From positions 372,001 through 436,000 of the forward strand of contig NZ_CP024904.1 of NCBI RefSeq assembly GCF_003330765.1: a DNA stretch of 64,000 bases. Direction: 5' to 3'. The notes beneath the pieces are model-generated. The model made no database searches. It had not been told where the DNA came from and worked only from the letters and a program-made list of their open reading frames with translations. The position numbers and the translations under genes were made by a program. Of the stretch, positions 50,163 to 59,281 are shown in pieces. Origin of the DNA: Burkholderia pyrrocinia (GTDB lineage: Bacteria; Pseudomonadota; Gammaproteobacteria; Burkholderiales; Burkholderiaceae). Each line of letters opens with the position of its first letter. Within the stretch, counting starts at the first letter, position 1.

Positions 50163-51755
50163 ATGACGACAGACGACACCGTGCCTCACTCGCATCAGTT
50201 GCCGCCCGGGTTACCCGATGCGCGCGACCTGCTGCACCGTTTCGCCGAGTTCCGTTTCCAGACCGTGGTCGAGTCGATCACGGACTACGCGGTCTTCATG
50301 CTCGACCCGGATGGCAACGTCGCGACCTGGAATGCGGGCGCGGAACGCATCAAGGGCTACCGCGCCGCCGAGATCATCGGCCGCCACTTCTCGCGCTTCT
50401 ATCCGCCCGACGCGATCGCGGCCGGCCGCCCGTCGCACGGGCTCGACGAGGCAGCCGCGCATGGCCGCTTCGAGGACGAGGGCTGGCGCGTACGCAACGA
50501 CGGCTCGCTGTTCTGGGCGAGCGTGACGATCACGGCCGTGCGCGACTCTACCCATCAGCTCCGCGGCTTCATCAAGATCACGCGCGACATGACGGAGCGC
50601 AAGCGACTCGAGGAACTCGAAGCGTCGACGCACCGGCTCAGCGTGTTCATCGCGATGCTCGCGCACGAACTGCGCAACCATCTCGCACCGCTGCGCCATT
50701 CGGTCGGCGTGCTGCAGAGCCTGCCCGATCCCGCGCCCGCGCTCGCGCAGTGCCGCGACGCCGTGGATCGCCAGATCGGGCAACTGACGCGGCTTGTCGA
50801 CGATCTGCTCGACGTCGGGCGCATCACGGCCGGCAAGGTCGAACTCGACGACCACGCCTTCACCGTGCGTGACATCGTGTGCCGCGGCGTCGAGAGCATC
50901 CAGTCGAAACTGGCCGTGCGCGGGCAGCACATCCACGTCGATCTGCCGGCCGAATCCGTGGTGCTGCACGGCGATGACGCGCGGCTCGTCCAGGTGCTGC
51001 ACAACCTGCTCGACAACGCGTCGAAATTCTCGCCGCGCGGCGGACGCATCGACGTGGGCGCGCGCGTCGACGGGCCTGTCATCGCGATCCAGGTTGCCGA
51101 TCACGGCGTCGGCATCGCGGCAGGCGCGCTCGAAACGATCTTCGACCTGTTCGAACAGGAAGGCATGCCGGGCCGGCGCCCGTCGGACGGTTTCGGACTC
51201 GGGCTGGCGATCTGCCGATCGTTCGTCGAACTGCATGGCGGGCGGATTTCCGCGGAAAGCGACGGGCCGGGCCACGGCGCGACGATTACCGTGCGGCTGC
51301 CGATCGAGCGCATGGAACGCTTCGCGCCCGCCGATACGCCCGCGCCGGCGGCACCCGTGCGGCCGGCCACCGCACCGCTGCGCATCGTCGTGGTCGACGA
51401 CAACCGCGACTCGGCCGACACGCTTGCCGTGCTGCTGCAGGTGAAGGGACACGCGCCGAGAGTCGCGTATAACGGCGACGACGCGCTGGCGCTCGCCGTC
51501 GACTACGCTCCTCAGTTGATGTTCGTCGACCTGTCGATGCCCGACATCGACGGCTTCACGCTGCTGCACGCGCTGCGCGCGCTCGACACGCTGGCGAACA
51601 CGACCTGCGTCGCGCTGTCCGGCCATGCGCGCGCGTCCGACCTCGCGCGCACCGAGCGGGCGGGTTTCGACGACCACCTCGTGAAGCCCGTCGAGATGGC
51701 GGTGCTCGACGCGCTGCTGCAGCGCGTCGCACGCAACGCGCAGGACAATGCATGA
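50163..51755 (+). CDS. Soluble PAS hybrid histidine kinase
   Basis: 530 residues: PAS domain (about 30-145, ESITDYAVFMLDPDGNVATW), HisKA with H168 (AHELRNHLAPL), HATPase (about 270-390, GFGLGLAICRSFVELHGG) and a receiver (about 410-525, LMFVDLSMPDIDG). No membrane helices, so it senses an intracellular cue. The Pro usual after the H-box Asn is His here. No clear ribosome-binding site before the ATG. No adjacent response regulator. Confidence 0.93.
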   Translation: MTTDDTVPHSHQLPPGLPDARDLLHRFAEFRFQTVVESITDYAVFMLDPDGNVATWNAGAERIKGYRAAEIIGRHFSRFYPPDAIAAGRPSHGLDEAAAHGRFEDEGWRVRNDGSLFWASVTITAVRDSTHQLRGFIKITRDMTERKRLEELEASTHRLSVFIAMLAHELRNHLAPLRHSVGVLQSLPDPAPALAQCRDAVDRQIGQLTRLVDDLLDVGRITAGKVELDDHAFTVRDIVCRGVESIQSKLAVRGQHIHVDLPAESVVLHGDDARLVQVLHNLLDNASKFSPRGGRIDVGARVDGPVIAIQVADHGVGIAAGALETIFDLFEQEGMPGRRPSDGFGLGLAICRSFVELHGGRISAESDGPGHGATITVRLPIERMERFAPADTPAPAAPVRPATAPLRIVVVDDNRDSADTLAVLLQVKGHAPRVAYNGDDALALAVDYAPQLMFVDLSMPDIDGFTLLHALRALDTLANTTCVALSGHARASDLARTERAGFDDHLVKPVEMAVLDALLQRVARNAQDNA

Positions 51756-51923
51756 GCGCGCACGCAGCGCACGCGTGCATGCGTGCATGCGTCATGAGCT
51801 TGAGCTTCAACTTCACCCAGCCCGGTTCGCGTACGTCGAATGCGCCGCGGTCCACCTTCCGGGTCCGGCACGTATCGATGCGCATGTCGCCGATGCCGGG
51901 TTGCGTCGGGCCGGGCGCCACGC

Positions 51924-52562
51924 TCAATGCAGCGGTGCAAACGCAGCCTTCAGGCTCGCGACGATCATCTGCATCGCGATCGCAGCGAGAATCATCCCCA
52001 TCAGGCGCTGCGTGACAGCCGTCACGCGCGGCGACAGGTAATGGCCGATCAGCGGCGCCGACAGCAACGCGACGGCCAGCAGCACGAGAAACGCGGCGAG
52101 CCCGAGTGCGAACGCAAGTTCCTGCCCGCTCGAGAACGCGCTGTGCCCGAGCACGATCATCGTCGCGATCGTGCCGGGGCCCACGAGCAGCGGAATCGTC
52201 AGCGGATAGATCGCGATGCTCTCGGCCGCCGCCGGATCGGCGCCTTCGTCATCGCCCGGCGAATGCTGGCGGCTCGGCGCGCCGTGCAGCATCGATAGCG
52301 CGATCAGCAGCACCAGCAGCCCGCCCGCGAGGCGGAAATCGTCGATCGTCAGGCCGAACACGTGCAGGATCGTGCCGCCCGCGACGGCCGACACGATGCA
52401 GCCGGTCGTCACGCCGATCGCGGCCGTCAGCGCGACCTTGCGGCGCACGCCGTCCGCCGCGCCTTCCGTCAGCGACAGGAACACCGGGATGTTCGCGATC
52501 GGGTTCATGATCGCGAACAGCGCCGCGAACACCTTGATGGAAAACGTCAGGTCGAAGGCCAC
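51924..52562 (-). CDS. MarC-family inner-membrane protein
   Basis: 212 residues with six membrane helices: FAALFAIMNPIANIPVFLSL at the start and IPLLVGPGTIATMIVLG in the second half are the MarC signatures. Transport function unproven for the family. The GTG at 52562 is preferred, with GGGAGCGG six bases upstream; the longer reading to 52634 adds a basic, non-conserved tail. Confidence 0.88.
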   Translation of the reverse strand: MAFDLTFSIKVFAALFAIMNPIANIPVFLSLTEGAADGVRRKVALTAAIGVTTGCIVSAVAGGTILHVFGLTIDDFRLAGGLLVLLIALSMLHGAPSRQHSPGDDEGADPAAAESIAIYPLTIPLLVGPGTIATMIVLGHSAFSSGQELAFALGLAAFLVLLAVALLSAPLIGHYLSPRVTAVTQRLMGMILAAIAMQMIVASLKAAFAPLH

Positions 52563-52684
52563 AGGTCCGCTCCCGTATTGCTCGGCAAATCGAAGGAAAA
52601 TATCGATTCGTTTCCGGTGCGCGGCGCGCGCCATGCTGATACGATCGACGCACCGCGTTCATGCACGACGGAGGGCCCCGACCG

Positions 52685-52903
52685 ATGCAAGCCACCGATA
52701 CCTTCATGGATCACGAGATTCGCGTCGAAGCGACGCGCAACCCGAACGGCGCGTGGGTCGCGCAGGTGCGGATCTTCCGCGACGGCGCGCCGGTCGACCT
52801 GCCGGCGCCCGAGCTCGTCACGCCCGAATGGCTCACGTGCGATGAAGCGCTGCGCGGCGGCATCGACCAGGGGCGCGTGATGATCAAGACGCATGACCGG
52901 TAA
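52685..52903 (+). CDS. Small conserved protein (DUF6566-like)
   Basis: 72 residues, paralogue of the protein at 1814-2056 (shared HEIRVEATRNPNGAWVAQV pattern, WLTCDEALRGGIDQGR). Function unknown. ATG at 52685 chosen for GGAGGG nine bases upstream; an in-frame ATG at 52661 lies before that site. No sigma-54 match found upstream, unlike its paralogue. Confidence 0.75.
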   Translation: MQATDTFMDHEIRVEATRNPNGAWVAQVRIFRDGAPVDLPAPELVTPEWLTCDEALRGGIDQGRVMIKTHDR

Positions 52904-52982
52904 CGGCGATCGGTTCATCGGCGGGCATCGCACCGGTAGTCAGTCAGTCGTCCGCACAGCTCGCGTGCATCGCACGATGCGA

Positions 52983-53360
52983 TCACGCGTCGAAATCCAG
53001 GTCGCCGATCAGGATCTCGCGGTCGCGCTGGGTCCGTGTGCTGAAGTCGACCGGCAATTCCATCTGCCATCGTTCGATCGTGACCGGCAGCGCCGCGAGA
53101 TAGCGATCGAAGCGGCTGCGGTCGGGCTCGGCCAGCAGCGCGTCGATCGCGTCGTCGCGCCACGCGAGCCGCACGTTCAGCCGGTTCGACAGCCCGGGCG
53201 TCGACGTGAGGCCGATCACTTCGACGCAGGTCGGGCTGCCTTGCCCGTCGTGCGGCACGACGTCGACCTTCACTTCGCCAGGCCGGTACAAGCCGAGCAC
53301 GCGCGCCGCAATGTGCGGCGCGAACTCGGTTTCGAAACGTGCGCGGACGTCGGAATTCAT
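52983..53360 (-). CDS. Small conserved protein (DUF5594-like)
   Basis: 125-residue soluble protein beginning MNSDVRARFETEFAPHIAAR; beta strands in the middle (EVKVDVVPHDG, LNVRLAWRDDAIDALL) and an acidic end. I recall similar Burkholderia proteins as DUF5594, without certainty. TGGAGG precedes the ATG by four bases. It lies 37 bases behind the oxidoreductase gene and is probably its operon partner. Confidence 0.78.
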   Translation of the reverse strand: MNSDVRARFETEFAPHIAARVLGLYRPGEVKVDVVPHDGQGSPTCVEVIGLTSTPGLSNRLNVRLAWRDDAIDALLAEPDRSRFDRYLAALPVTIERWQMELPVDFSTRTQRDREILIGDLDFDA

Positions 53361-53397
53361 TTCGCCTCCAGGGTCGCATCGTGTGGTCAGGCCGCTG

Positions 53398-54927
53398 TCA
53401 CGCGGCTGCAATCTGCCGCTCCAATGCCGCTTCCGCCTTCAGGCTGTCGAGATCGCGACCGACCGTCGCGACCGCGAGCCGTACGTCGCCGCGCCAGTAC
53501 GCGATCGAACAATCGTGCGCGCCGAGGTCGCCGTCGATCTCGACGCGGTCCCATTGCTCCGCATGCCCGACATAGTTGATCGTCATGTCGTAATGCTGGC
53601 TCCAGAAGAACGGCACTGCGTCGAACGGCCGCTGCTGCCCGAGCATGTTGCGCGCCGCGACGATGCCCTGCCGCTCGGCGACGACCCAGTGCTCGACGCG
53701 AATGCGCTCGCCCGTCAGCGGATCGGGCCAGCGCGCGATGTCGCCGGCCGCGTAGATGCCGGGCGCACTCGTCTGCAGAAAGCGGTCGACGGTCACGCCG
53801 CGCTCGACGGCCAGCCCCGCGTCCTGCGCGAGCGCCACGTTCGGATGAACGCCGATGCCGACCACCACGAGGTCGGCCGGCAATACGTCGCCGGTCGATA
53901 GCGTCACGCTGTCCGGCGCGATCTGCGCGGGCGTCGCACCGAGATGGAACACGACGCCGTGCGACTCATGCAGCGCCTTGATCGTGTCGCCGAGCGCATC
54001 GCCGAGCACACGCGCCATCGGACGCGCTTCGGGTGCAACGACATGCACGTCGAGCCCGCGCGTGCGCAACGCAGCCGCCGCTTCGAGCCCGATGAAGCTC
54101 GTGCCGACCACGACGCAGCGGCGCGCGGTTTTCAGCTTGCCGATCAGCGCATCGCAATCGGCGCGCGAGCGAAGCACGCATACGTGCGGCAGATCCGCAC
54201 CGGGCACGGTCAGCCGGTTCGGCTCGGCGCCCGTTGCAAGCAGCAGCGCACCGTACCCGACGCGGCTGCCGTCGGCCAGTTCGACCGCATGCTGCGCGGG
54301 ATCGATCCGTGCGACACGCGTGTCGCACCGCACGTCGATGCGATGGTCGGTATAGAACGACGGCGCGCGCAGCGGCAGCCAGTCGGCCTCGGCCGTGCCC
54401 GCGAGATAGTCCTTCGACAGGTTCGGCCGGTCGTACGGCGGATCGCGATCGGCGCTCAGCAGCGTGACGGGATGCGGATAGCCTTCCTGCCGCAGCGTCA
54501 CGGCGGCCGCGATCGCAGCGGCGCCGCCGCCGACGATCACCACCGATGCGGGCAACCCGGCCGCATTCAGCACAGGCGGCGCGGCCGGCTGCGCATCGAG
54601 CACGACGGCGCGGCCGGCGCGGCGTTCGACGCGCCAGCACGGCAGCCCGTCGAGCGCCGGCGCGCGCAGCAATCCGCCCGTGCGCAGGCAGAACGCCGCG
54701 TGGTGCCACGGGCAGCGGATCGTGTCGCCGACCAGCAGGCCGTCGGCCAGCGGCGCACCGTAGTGCGGGCATTGTGCGCCCACGGCAAACAGTTCGTCGG
54801 CGCGGCGGATGAGCAGCACCGCTGCGTCGCCGACATGGCCCTCGATCATCGCGCCGTCGGCGAGATCGTCGAGCGCGATGCCCTGCGCGAGATCGGGGCG
54901 TGAAGACGAGGAATCGCTTCCGGACAT
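53398..54927 (-). CDS. Rieske-domain FAD/NAD oxidoreductase (AIF-like)
   Basis: 509 residues. An N-terminal Rieske [2Fe-2S] domain (about 15-110) has C53-x-H55 and C72-x2-H75. A pyridine-nucleotide:disulfide-type flavoprotein follows: FAD motif IVGGGAAA near 125, NAD motif VVGTSFIGLEAA near 275, and FAD-binding GIYAAGDIA. A reductase C-terminal domain ends it. Likely passes electrons from NAD(P)H to an unknown ferredoxin or quinone. GGGAGCG precedes the ATG. An exact sigma-54 promoter lies about 190 bases upstream. Confidence 0.92.
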   Translation of the reverse strand: MSGSDSSSSRPDLAQGIALDDLADGAMIEGHVGDAAVLLIRRADELFAVGAQCPHYGAPLADGLLVGDTIRCPWHHAAFCLRTGGLLRAPALDGLPCWRVERRAGRAVVLDAQPAAPPVLNAAGLPASVVIVGGGAAAIAAAVTLRQEGYPHPVTLLSADRDPPYDRPNLSKDYLAGTAEADWLPLRAPSFYTDHRIDVRCDTRVARIDPAQHAVELADGSRVGYGALLLATGAEPNRLTVPGADLPHVCVLRSRADCDALIGKLKTARRCVVVGTSFIGLEAAAALRTRGLDVHVVAPEARPMARVLGDALGDTIKALHESHGVVFHLGATPAQIAPDSVTLSTGDVLPADLVVVGIGVHPNVALAQDAGLAVERGVTVDRFLQTSAPGIYAAGDIARWPDPLTGERIRVEHWVVAERQGIVAARNMLGQQRPFDAVPFFWSQHYDMTINYVGHAEQWDRVEIDGDLGAHDCSIAYWRGDVRLAVATVGRDLDSLKAEAALERQIAAA

Positions 54928-55119
54928 GACGTCGCTCCCTGAGAGTCGGGTAACGATCCCATTATCGGCGTCCTTCATGAAAAGAACAGGTACAGACGAC
55001 CCCGCAGCGCACGCAAACACCGACTGTAGCTTGTACGCGGTCCATGACCGGCGTAGAACGTCATCAACGTTGCGGCGCAGCACACCGCTGCCATCCGCGA
55101 AGGTTTCCGCACGGCCCGC

Positions 55120-55133
55120 GCAATCCGCGTGCC
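55120..55133 (-). promoter_or_regulatory. Sigma-54 promoter, leftward
   Basis: GGCACGCGGATTGC, exact match, identical to the pfpI promoter. Start point near 55108; the leader to the oxidoreductase ATG would be about 180 bases, longer than for other genes here. Confidence 0.7.
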
Positions 55134-55170
55134 ACGCCCGCCGTCATTCCGTCACCAGGAGCGCTACCCG

Positions 55171-56331
55171 ATGGCCACCGTCCTGTGCGTGCTCTACCCC
55201 GATCCCGTCGACGGTTATCCGCCGCGCTACGTGCGCGACGCGATTCCGGTCATCACGCAGTACGCGGACGGACAAACCGCGCCGACGCCGGCCGGCCCGC
55301 TCGGCTTCAGGCCCGGCGAACTCGTCGGCTCGGTATCCGGCGCGCTCGGATTGCGCGAGTACATGGAAGCGCACGGTCACACGCTGATCGTGACAAGCGA
55401 CAAGGACGGCCCCGACTCCGAATTCGAGCGCCGGCTGCCCGACGCGGACGTGGTGATTTCGCAGCCGTTCTGGCCTGCGTACCTGACGGCTGAACGGATC
55501 GCCCGTGCGCCGAAGCTGAAGCTCGCGCTGACGGCCGGCATCGGCTCGGATCACGTCGATCTCGATGCCGCGGCGCGCGCGCACATCACCGTCGCCGAAG
55601 TCACCGGCTCGAACAGCATCAGCGTGGCCGAACACGTGGTGATGACGACGCTCGCGCTGGTGCGCAACTACCTGCCGTCGCATGCGGTCGCGCAGCAAGG
55701 CGGCTGGAACATCGCCGATTGCGTATCGCGCAGCTACGACATCGAAGGGATGCATTTCGGCACGGTCGGCGCGGGGCGCATCGGTCTCGCGGTGCTGCGC
55801 CGGCTGAAGCCGTTCGATCTGCATCTGCACTACACGCAGCGGCGCCGGCTCGACGCCGCGATCGAGCAGGAACTCGGGCTCACGTATCACGCCGATGCCG
55901 CATCGCTCGCCGGCGCCGTCGATATCGTCAACCTGCAGATCCCGTTGTACCCGTCGACCGAGCATCTGTTCGACGCGGCGATGATCGCGCGGATGAAGCG
56001 CGGCGCGTACCTGATCAACACCGCGCGCGCGAAGCTGGTCGACCGAGACGCGGTCGTGCGCGCCGTCACGTCCGGGCATCTCGCCGGCTATGGCGGCGAC
56101 GTGTGGTTTCCGCAGCCGGCGCCGGCCGATCATCCATGGCGGGCGATGCCGTTCAACGGGATGACGCCGCATATCTCCGGCACGTCGCTGTCCGCGCAGG
56201 CGCGCTATGCGGCCGGCACGCTGGAGATCCTGCAGTGCTGGTTCGACGGGAAGCCGATCCGCAATGAATACCTGATCGTCGACGGCGGCACACTCGCGGG
56301 AACGGGCGCGCAATCGTACCGGCTGACCTGA
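55171..56331 (+). CDS. fdh: Formate dehydrogenase, probably NADP-preferring
   Basis: 386-residue metal-free D-2-hydroxyacid dehydrogenase-type formate dehydrogenase: formate to CO2 with reduction of NAD(P). Catalytic R286 (NTARAKLVD) and H334 (TPHISGTS) are present, with the Rossmann motif GAGRIG at 200-205. After the second strand, Q223 (HYTQRR) replaces the Asp that selects NAD in most such enzymes. The sequence agrees closely with my recollection of the NADP-dependent enzyme of Burkholderia stabilis. AGGAG lies nine bases before the ATG. No sigma-54 match points to it. Confidence 0.95.
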   Translation: MATVLCVLYPDPVDGYPPRYVRDAIPVITQYADGQTAPTPAGPLGFRPGELVGSVSGALGLREYMEAHGHTLIVTSDKDGPDSEFERRLPDADVVISQPFWPAYLTAERIARAPKLKLALTAGIGSDHVDLDAAARAHITVAEVTGSNSISVAEHVVMTTLALVRNYLPSHAVAQQGGWNIADCVSRSYDIEGMHFGTVGAGRIGLAVLRRLKPFDLHLHYTQRRRLDAAIEQELGLTYHADAASLAGAVDIVNLQIPLYPSTEHLFDAAMIARMKRGAYLINTARAKLVDRDAVVRAVTSGHLAGYGGDVWFPQPAPADHPWRAMPFNGMTPHISGTSLSAQARYAAGTLEILQCWFDGKPIRNEYLIVDGGTLAGTGAQSYRLT

Positions 56332-56364
56332 TGCGACGCGCGACGGCGCGCCCTGGCCGCGTGG

Positions 56365-57789
56365 TCAACCGAGGCAGGACGCGGCGAGCTTGCCGACGGT
56401 GACGACCGCGCGCTCGATCTCCGGCGACCACGGGCTGCTGTAGTTCAGGCGGATGAAGTTCCGGTAGCTGTCCGCGATCGAGAACATGTAGCCGGGCCCG
56501 ATCGTGATCCCCTGCTCCAGCGCGAGCTGGTACAACCGCATCGCATCGACCTGTGCCGGCAGCTCGATCCACAGCACGTACCCGCCCGCCGGGGTCGAAA
56601 TGCGCGTCCCTTCCGGAAAGAACCGCGACACCATCGTGCGCATCAGGTTCGCCTGCTGTGCATACGCCTTGCGAATCCGCCGCAGGTGATGCTCGTAGCC
56701 GTCCCGTTCGAGAAACTCCGCGATCGCAAGCTGCGGCAGCGACGGCGTCGCGAGCGTGTTCAGGAATTTCAGCTTCTCGACCTGTTCGCGATAGCGGCCC
56801 GGCAATGCCCAGCCGATCCGGTACGCGGCCGTCAGGCTCTTCGAGAACGACGAGCAATGCAGAACGATGTCATCGCGGTCGAACGACTTCAGCGTGCTCG
56901 GATGCATGTTGCCGAAGTACAGTTCGTTGTACACGCCGTTCTCGATGATCGGCAGGTCGGCCTTCGTTGCGAACGCCACCAGTTCGCGCTTGCGCTCGTC
57001 GGGCATCTGGAAGCCGAGCGGGTTCTGGAAGTTCGGCATCACCATGCACGCGGCGATCGGCTGCGACTTCGCGATCGCGGCCAGTGCCGCAATGTCGATC
57101 CCGTATTCCGGATGCGTCGCGACCTCGATCGCCTTCATCCCCATCCGCTCGATCGCATGCAGCATCGCGTAGAACGTCGGCGATTCCACCGCGATCGTGT
57201 CACCCGGCTTCGCGACCGCCTGCAAACACAGGTTGATCGCCTCCGTCGCGCCGACCGTCACGATGATCTCGTTCGGGTCCACCGACATCCCGTTTTCCAG
57301 GTAGCGGCGCGCAATCTGCCGGATCAGCCGCGGATGGCCGGGCGGCAGCCCGTCCGTCACGCCCCACAGCGACTTGTCGCGGCCGGCCGCATATGCGTAG
57401 CGGTTCAGCTTCTCGAACGGAAACAGGCTCGGGTCCGGATATGGCGAGCCGAGCGGCACCGCGTCGTCCGTGCCGATCGAGCGCAGCGTCGACAGCACGA
57501 GCCGGCTCACGTCGACCGACGACGAGATCGCGATCGGCTTCGACGGCCGCAGCTCGCGCACGGGCGCATGACTGTCGTCGCGACGCAGGTTCACGAAATA
57601 GCCCGACTGCGGCCGGCTTTCCAGCAGCCCGCGGCTTTCGAGCAGCAGGTACGCATGCAGCACGGTCGTGATGCTGATCCGGTGCTGCTGGCTTGCCTGC
57701 CGCACCGACGGCACACGATCGCCGTGTCGATACACGCGTTGCCGGATGAGTCGCTCTATGTCGTTTGCAAATTTCTCGTAGAGCTTCAT
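56365..57789 (-). CDS. MocR-type GntR/aminotransferase regulator
   Basis: 474 residues: GntR winged HTH (1-75, YRHGDRVPSVRQASQQHRIS) joined to a fold-type I aminotransferase domain (about 110-470). The PLP lysine is K317 (SSFSKSLTAAYR). The Asp that contacts the PLP ring nitrogen in these folds is replaced: the motif reads IIENGVYNEL with N284. Such proteins are transcription factors that sense PLP or an amine. Convergent with fdh. A hyphenated palindrome lies upstream at 57997-58016. Confidence 0.92.
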   Translation of the reverse strand: MKLYEKFANDIERLIRQRVYRHGDRVPSVRQASQQHRISITTVLHAYLLLESRGLLESRPQSGYFVNLRRDDSHAPVRELRPSKPIAISSSVDVSRLVLSTLRSIGTDDAVPLGSPYPDPSLFPFEKLNRYAYAAGRDKSLWGVTDGLPPGHPRLIRQIARRYLENGMSVDPNEIIVTVGATEAINLCLQAVAKPGDTIAVESPTFYAMLHAIERMGMKAIEVATHPEYGIDIAALAAIAKSQPIAACMVMPNFQNPLGFQMPDERKRELVAFATKADLPIIENGVYNELYFGNMHPSTLKSFDRDDIVLHCSSFSKSLTAAYRIGWALPGRYREQVEKLKFLNTLATPSLPQLAIAEFLERDGYEHHLRRIRKAYAQQANLMRTMVSRFFPEGTRISTPAGGYVLWIELPAQVDAMRLYQLALEQGITIGPGYMFSIADSYRNFIRLNYSSPWSPEIERAVVTVGKLAASCLG

Positions 57790-58172
57790 CCGCCTCGCCC
57801 CGCCGGCGGTGAACCGACCTGCAATGCATGGGCGTTCCGGCCGCGCCGATGCACGAAGCCGGATAGCCGTGGCCGGCCGCGGGCGTCCCGGTTCGAGCCT
57901 CGTCCGTTACCGAAATTGAAGGCGGATAGCAATGCGGATTCCATCAAGACAAGGATCGGCATCCTACTGCTTCAATTCGACGAATGTAAGTGACAGTTTG
58001 ACGATCAAACGTCAAATTCGGTCGACGTGGTGAACAGATTGAAATGCCACGGCATGGCACCACGCGATCGCGCGGTGCTGCATCGTCGCCCGGCGTTTTG
58101 TATTTCTGATTGACGTCAGCCGGCGCCGACGCGATGCGTGGTCGGCCCGGCGATGCGCGGGCCTGCGCGAAC
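57790..58172. other. Upstream region of the MocR gene
   Basis: No gene is seen. The segment 57960-58020 is AT-rich and carries the inverted repeat at 57997-58016 and the TGACAG-W-TTGACGAT motif that recurs at 60214. It could hold the MocR promoter and operator. Confidence 0.5.
57997..58016. promoter_or_regulatory. Palindromic operator candidate
   Basis: TTTGACG-N6-CGTCAAA is a perfect 7-bp inverted repeat. It overlaps TGACAGTTTGACGAT (57991-58005), which is repeated with one change at 60214-60228. Confidence 0.5.
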
Positions 58173-58421
58173 TCAAGCGTCGTCGACGTTGTCCGCATAG
58201 TGGTCGATCGCCACCTTGCACTCGTCGAACACCACCGTCAGCAGCTCGATGTCGTTCGACTCGACCCACTTCCTGATCTGCAGGAAATAGCCGGTGCCGA
58301 GATCGGCGATGCGGGCCGGATCGTCGGTCGTCACGTCGACGGTCGCGAGCGCGCGGTTGCCGGGCAGCGGCGACAGCGTCGCCGCAATGTCGAAGCGCCG
58401 GTACGATTGATCGATGCGCAT
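58173..58421 (-). CDS. Small hypothetical protein
   Basis: 82 residues, soluble, not recognised: RFDIAATLSPLPGNRALATV at the start, then FLQIRKWVESNDIELLTVVF and an acidic end. Reads like a compact alpha/beta protein. GGGAG precedes the ATG. Lies 36 bases after the DUF1269-like gene on the same strand. Confidence 0.75.
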   Translation of the reverse strand: MRIDQSYRRFDIAATLSPLPGNRALATVDVTTDDPARIADLGTGYFLQIRKWVESNDIELLTVVFDECKVAIDHYADNVDDA

Positions 58422-58457
58422 GCTGTTCTCCCGAGAAGCGGTTCGAAAATGGCGCGC

Positions 58458-58913
58458 TCAGTCGAGCGCCTGGCGGAAGACCTTGCCGCCGAATCCCGTC
58501 ACGACGTTGTCGACCGAGAACGGCGTGGCTTCCTTCGCCTCGAGAATGATCGCGACGCTGCCGGGCACGAGCCGCGCCGCCACCGTCTCGACGAAGGTGC
58601 CATCGAGCAGCGCGTTGCCGGCCGCTTCCGCGAGGATGCCGGCGCCCGCGCCGGCCGCCATGCCGGTGACCACGCCGAGCGGCCCGGCGAGTACCCCGAG
58701 CAGGCCGCCCGCGATCGCACCGATCAGGCCACCCTTGAACGGCCGCGATTCGGCGTCGAGCACCGCGAGCTTGCCGGCCGCGTCCTTTTCGACGACGACG
58801 CCGTTCTCGATGTGGAATCCTTCATTCTTCTCCGATAGCGCCTCGAAATCGTTCGCGGCCTGGCGGGCCGTTTCGACGCTGCCGAACACGGCGACGATCA
58901 GTTGCTTGGTCAT
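58458..58913 (-). CDS. DUF1269-like membrane protein
   Basis: 151 residues. A soluble N-terminal domain (MTKQLIVAVFGSVETARQAA, then VVVEKDAAGK) is followed by a Gly-rich paired membrane segment (about 62-100, GGLIGAIAGGLLGVLAGPLG and GMAAGAGAGILAEAAG) and a second soluble stretch (VPGSVAIILEAKEATPF). This order fits DUF1269 proteins, of unknown function. A GGGAGAGGTG site precedes the ATG at 58913. Confidence 0.85.
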   Translation of the reverse strand: MTKQLIVAVFGSVETARQAANDFEALSEKNEGFHIENGVVVEKDAAGKLAVLDAESRPFKGGLIGAIAGGLLGVLAGPLGVVTGMAAGAGAGILAEAAGNALLDGTFVETVAARLVPGSVAIILEAKEATPFSVDNVVTGFGGKVFRQALD

Positions 58914-59030
58914 TCGACACCTCTCCCGTGAAGATGGGCTGCGCGGCCGCCGCACGCCGTACGGCGCGACGGTCCTGCGCAGCAGATTCGGACCGGGCAC
59001 GCACGGCGCGCCGGCAACCCGGTGTTCGAT

Positions 59031-59228
59031 TCAGAGGCCGGTGGCCGCCGCACGTGCGCGGGCCGCATCCCCATACGCGTGCGCGGCCGCCTGCTGCATC
59101 GCGACGACGGACGGCACCCGTGCGCGTGCCGTATCGGCGTCACGCGCGTCGCGCGCCTGCCGGTACGCGTCCGACGCCGCATGCTGCAATTCGATCGCCT
59201 GCTCCGCTTCGACGGAATGCGTGCTCAT
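59031..59228 (-). CDS. Small Ala-rich helical protein
   Basis: 65 residues, almost entirely predicted helix (ELQHAASDAYRQARDARDAD, MQQAAAHAYGDAARARAAA). No family recognised. AGGAGGGTG lies before the ATG. Between the PsiE and DUF1269-like genes on the same strand. Confidence 0.7.
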   Translation of the reverse strand: MSTHSVEAEQAIELQHAASDAYRQARDARDADTARARVPSVVAMQQAAAHAYGDAARARAAATGL

Positions 59229-59281
59229 CCGACACCCTCCTGTAAAGACATTGCATAGCACCGCGGCATGCCGCTCGCCTG

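Noticed and set aside
59250..59272. A possible sigma-54 promoter for the gene at 59031
   Set aside because: GGCATG is present on the - strand, but the GC element is 11 rather than 10 bases away, so the register is wrong.
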